Shown here in pieces: positions 12,183 to 14,256 of a stretch of 14,256 nucleotides of DNA. Below the pieces are notes generated by a model, which was not told the DNA's origin, did no database searches, and saw only the letters and a program-made list of their open reading frames with translations. The stretch's first letter is position 1. Every line of letters starts with the position of its first letter. Both the position numbers and the translations under genes were made by a program. The stretch covers positions 1-14,256 of the forward strand of contig JAISSM010000027.1 of the NCBI GenBank assembly GCA_031273075.1, in the 5' to 3' direction. This DNA is from Rickettsiales bacterium (GTDB taxonomy: Bacteria > Pseudomonadota > Alphaproteobacteria > Rs-D84).

Positions 12183-13921
12183 GCCCCTATCACCGCCTTT
12201 ATCCGACGGACGCCGGCGGCGGACGATTCCTCTTTCAATATCTTGAACGTTCCCAGATCGCCCGTATTCTCCGCGTGCGGGCCGCCGCAGATTTCCTTCG
12301 AATAGCCCTCTATCGAATACACCTTCACCACGGCGCCGTATTTGTCGTCGAATATTCCTATCGCGCCCGACGCCTTCGCGTCCTTGACCGACATGTTTTC
12401 GCACACGACCGGGATTTTTTCCGCAATCGCCTTGTTCACGATTTCCTCGACCTTCCGGATTTCCTCGTCCGTCATTTTTCTGTCGAACGAAAAGTCAAAG
12501 CGCAATCTTTCGGCCGTTATGTTCGCGCCCCTTTGAAACACCGAATCGCCCAAAACGCGCCTTAACGCCCCGTGCATCAAATGCGCCGCGGTATGAAGCC
12601 GGGTCGTTTCAACGCCATTGTCCGCAAGGCCGCCTTTGAATTTCTGCTCCGCGCCCGCGCGCGATTTTTCCTGATGTTCCGCATACAATTTGTCGAATCC
12701 GGCGCGGTCGATTTTTATCCCGTGTTCGGCGGCCAATTCCCGCGTCAATTCCAGCGGAAAGCCGTACGTGTCGTACAAATGGAACACGTTTTCGTCCGAA
12801 AGCGCGTTCGCCTCTATATATTTTTTCGCTATTTTCATGCCGGATTCAAGAGTGCGGCCGAACAGTTCCTCTTCCCGGTTCAATTGTTTGATTATGAAGT
12901 CGCGGTTGCGGCCCAATTCGGGATATACGTCTTTGTAATTTTCGATTATCACTTCGGCAATTTCCGACATCGCGTTTTTCGGCGCGCCAAGTTGCGCAAG
13001 GTATCTGTAAGCGCGGCGGATAAGGCGGCGCAGGACGTACCCCTGGTCCGTGTTCGACGGTTGGACCGCCTTGTCGTCGCCAAGGACGAAGGTCGACGCG
13101 CGAAGGTGGTCGGCGATGATGCGAATCGGAATTCGGGATTCGGGATTCGGGATTCGGGATTCGGGATTATTGTATAGTTTGCCGGTGAGTTCTTCTATCT
13201 TTTTAATAATAGGGATAAAGAATTCCGTATCGAAGACGCTGGCCTTTCCGGTTATTACGGCCAGAGTACGCTCCAGTCCTAGGCCCGTGTCCACGTTTTT
13301 TTGGGCAAGGGGCGCGAACTTGCCGTCCGCGTCCTTATTGTACTGCAAGAATACATTGTTCCAAATTTCGACGGTCTCGATGCCGTTGTCGTAAAAAATT
13401 TCAGAGTCCGGACCGCACGGGCCCGTGATCCCCGCCGGACCCCACCAATTATCCGATTTCGGCAAAAAGCGGATGCGGTCGTCGGGATAGCCCAATTCGC
13501 GCCACGCGTCGGCGGCCTCAATGTCCCTTGGCGCGTCGCCGTCGCCGGCAAAGCAGGTGACCGAGATTTTTTCCATCGGGATTTTCAGGACCTTGGTCAA
13601 AAATTCGTGGCTTAGCGCCAAGGATTCCTTTTTCCAATAATCGCCCAGTGACCAATTGCCCATCATTTCGAAAAAAGTCAGATGGTTCGCGTCGCCGACT
13701 TCGTCTATGTCGCACGTGCGCAGGCATTTTTGAAAGTCGACCAGCCGTTTGCCCATCGGGTGCGGCGCGCCCAAAAGATACGGGACCAGCGGGTGCATGC
13801 CCGCCGTCGTGAACAGGACGCTTGGATCGTTTTCAGGGATCAGCGACGCCGACGGGATCTGTTTGTGCCCGCGCGCCGTGAAAAAATCTATATATAGTTG
13901 TCTTAACTCTCTTGAAGTCAT
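12179..13921 (-). CDS. alaS: Alanyl-tRNA synthetase, short form without C-Ala domain
   Basis: 580 residues versus about 870 for most bacterial forms. The class II core includes FTTAGMHPLVPYL, FQKCLRTCDIDEVGDANHLT, FFEMMGNWSLGDYW, GPCGPDSEIFYD, DTGLGLERT and the tRNA-contact segment IIADHLRAS...PSN..QGYVLRRLIRRA. The editing domain keeps HTAAH (443-447) and CGGPH (545-549). The protein stops soon after, so the C-terminal dimerisation/tRNA-elbow domain is missing; the next gene does not supply it. Residues 251-266 (NNPESRIPNPESRIPI) come from a DNA repeat. The wording of motif 2 is more like the short enzymes of Patescibacteria than of other Alphaproteobacteria, as I recall them. It charges tRNA-Ala. 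No Shine-Dalgarno sequence; probably leaderless. Confidence 0.95.
   Translation of the reverse strand: MTSRELRQLYIDFFTARGHKQIPSASLIPENDPSVLFTTAGMHPLVPYLLGAPHPMGKRLVDFQKCLRTCDIDEVGDANHLTFFEMMGNWSLGDYWKKESLALSHEFLTKVLKIPMEKISVTCFAGDGDAPRDIEAADAWRELGYPDDRIRFLPKSDNWWGPAGITGPCGPDSEIFYDNGIETVEIWNNVFLQYNKDADGKFAPLAQKNVDTGLGLERTLAVITGKASVFDTEFFIPIIKKIEELTGKLYNNPESRIPNPESRIPIRIIADHLRASTFVLGDDKAVQPSNTDQGYVLRRLIRRAYRYLAQLGAPKNAMSEIAEVIIENYKDVYPELGRNRDFIIKQLNREEELFGRTLESGMKIAKKYIEANALSDENVFHLYDTYGFPLELTRELAAEHGIKIDRAGFDKLYAEHQEKSRAGAEQKFKGGLADNGVETTRLHTAAHLMHGALRRVLGDSVFQRGANITAERLRFDFSFDRKMTDEEIRKVEEIVNKAIAEKIPVVCENMSVKDAKASGAIGIFDDKYGAVVKVYSIEGYSKEICGGPHAENTGDLGTFKILKEESSAAGVRRIKAVIGA
13131..13168. repeat. 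7-bp tandem repeat inside alaS
   Basis: Five exact ATTCGGG units plus ATT. Seven is not a multiple of three, so the repeat is read in three frames in turn and gives a 7-residue protein period (PESRIPN). The same heptamer begins the dispersed repeats at 4008 and 6782. Confidence 0.92.
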
Positions 13922-13930
13922 AATCAGGCA

Positions 13931-13959
13931 ATCATACAGGATAAATTATCAATTATCAA
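13931..13959 (-). promoter_or_regulatory. alaS promoter, probably leaderless mRNA
   Basis: On the minus strand, TTGATA (13959-13954), 17 bases, TATGAT (13936-13931), then nine bases to the ATG at 13921. The -35 box lies in an AT-rich array of TTGATAA units (13938-13973), which looks like repeat DNA used as a promoter. Confidence 0.55.
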
Positions 13960-13978
13960 TTATTAATTATTAATCCTT

Positions 13979-14097
13979 AAGTTCCCCTCTATGGAGGGGT
14001 GGATTGCGAGCCCTTGGCGAGCAAGACGGGGTGGTTGCGCGGGCTTGGGAAACCACCCCGGCCCTTTCAGGGCCACCCCTCCGACGGAGGGGAACTT
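13979..14097. repeat. GC-rich palindromic repeat, copy 3, inverted pair
   Basis: The left half starts AAGTTCCCCTCTATGGAGGGG and ends GGGGTGGTT (about 14034). The right half is its mirror, AAACCACCCCGGCC to GGAGGGGAACTT (14050-14097). Its right end touches the stop codon of the partial gene at 14097. Confidence 0.82.
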
Positions 14098-14256
14098 TAA
14101 GGAGTGCAGTTGCCGTATGTAAACGTCCCCTTGCTGTCCGAATAACTTCCGGAAATCGTAAGGGCCGGCGAAGTGGTTTCCACATAGCCGTCGCCGCATG
14201 AGGCATTGTCTGCGATGGTTTTGTAATCGGGATTTTCACATGTTCCGTCGATTGGA
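14097..14256 (-). CDS. 3' end of an exported cysteine-rich protein gene (partial)
   Basis: The minus strand from the right edge to TAA at 14099-14097 encodes 52 complete codons: PIDGTCENPDYKTIADNASC, then GDGYVETTSPALTISGSYSD and SKGTFTYGNCTP. It aligns residue for residue with the last 50 or so residues of the 8942 protein (DYKTVADGASCGTGYVETTSPALTISGEY...GTFTYGGC), keeping all the Cys of that module. The rest of the gene lies outside the window. It is probably another exported member of the same family. The open frame has no internal Met in the conserved part, so a simple start-to-stop search would miss it. Confidence 0.85.
   Translation of the reverse strand, partial: PIDGTCENPDYKTIADNASCGDGYVETTSPALTISGSYSDSKGTFTYGNCTP

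Noticed and set aside
12183..12404. Upstream extension of the 147-aa gene
   Set aside because: It overlaps the alaS editing domain in another frame and yields an Arg/Gly-rich product; the ATGA-coupled start is better.
13963..14239. Minus-strand Met-initiated frames in the 13963-14239 region
   Set aside because: They use frames different from the one encoding the conserved YVETTSPALTISG module and run into repeat DNA.

Overview
The window looks like a piece of chromosome from an uncultured, probably host-associated alphaproteobacterium. Three signals point there: a circularly permuted (two-piece) tmRNA gene, a DUF1013/TrcR protein found essentially only in Alphaproteobacteria, and an L28 with the alphaproteobacterial C-terminal motif. 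The collagen-like and cysteine-rich secreted proteins and the many small dispersed repeats resemble gut-associated uncultured lineages; that narrower placement is a guess. Except for the tmRNA, a short unit behind it and one secreted-protein gene, everything recognisable reads on the minus strand.

Reading right to left along the minus strand: (1) 14097-14256, the 3' end of a secreted cysteine-rich protein gene. (2) 13921-9983, a tightly packed group: a short alanyl-tRNA synthetase lacking the usual C-terminal domain, a 147-residue protein with candidate Cys/His/Asp residues, and a ribonuclease J. The first pair overlaps by 4 nt (ATGA), the second by 29 nt. (3) 9982-8551, a mainly non-coding stretch rich in REP-like palindromes that carries one plus-strand gene for a 17-cysteine exported protein and a small promoter-terminator unit just behind ssrA. 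(4) 8550-8272, ssrA on the plus strand, divergent from rpmB (8143-7775). (5) 7602-6862, a compact phage-type lysis cassette: a P5-like endolysin, then two overlapping spanin-like genes. (6) 6708-4102, trcR directly abutting rpoD, with no base between stop and start. (7) 3947-3009, an unrecognised 312-residue protein. (8) 2826-1, a signal-peptide-bearing collagen-like protein followed one base later by a streptopain-family (C10) cysteine protease whose 3' end lies beyond the window.

The most striking connection is between the secreted proteins. A nine-cysteine module ends both the collagen-like protein and the centre of the plus-strand protein at 8942, and a second module ends both that protein and the partial gene at 14097. 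This suggests a mix-and-match family of exported cysteine-rich proteins. Repeats are also patterned: on the minus strand several copies sit against or inside stop codons, and a 7-bp repeat seen next to two of them also occurs in frame inside alaS. Several minus-strand starts lack Shine-Dalgarno sequences, and two of them have good promoters ending 5-9 bases before the ATG, suggesting leaderless mRNAs.
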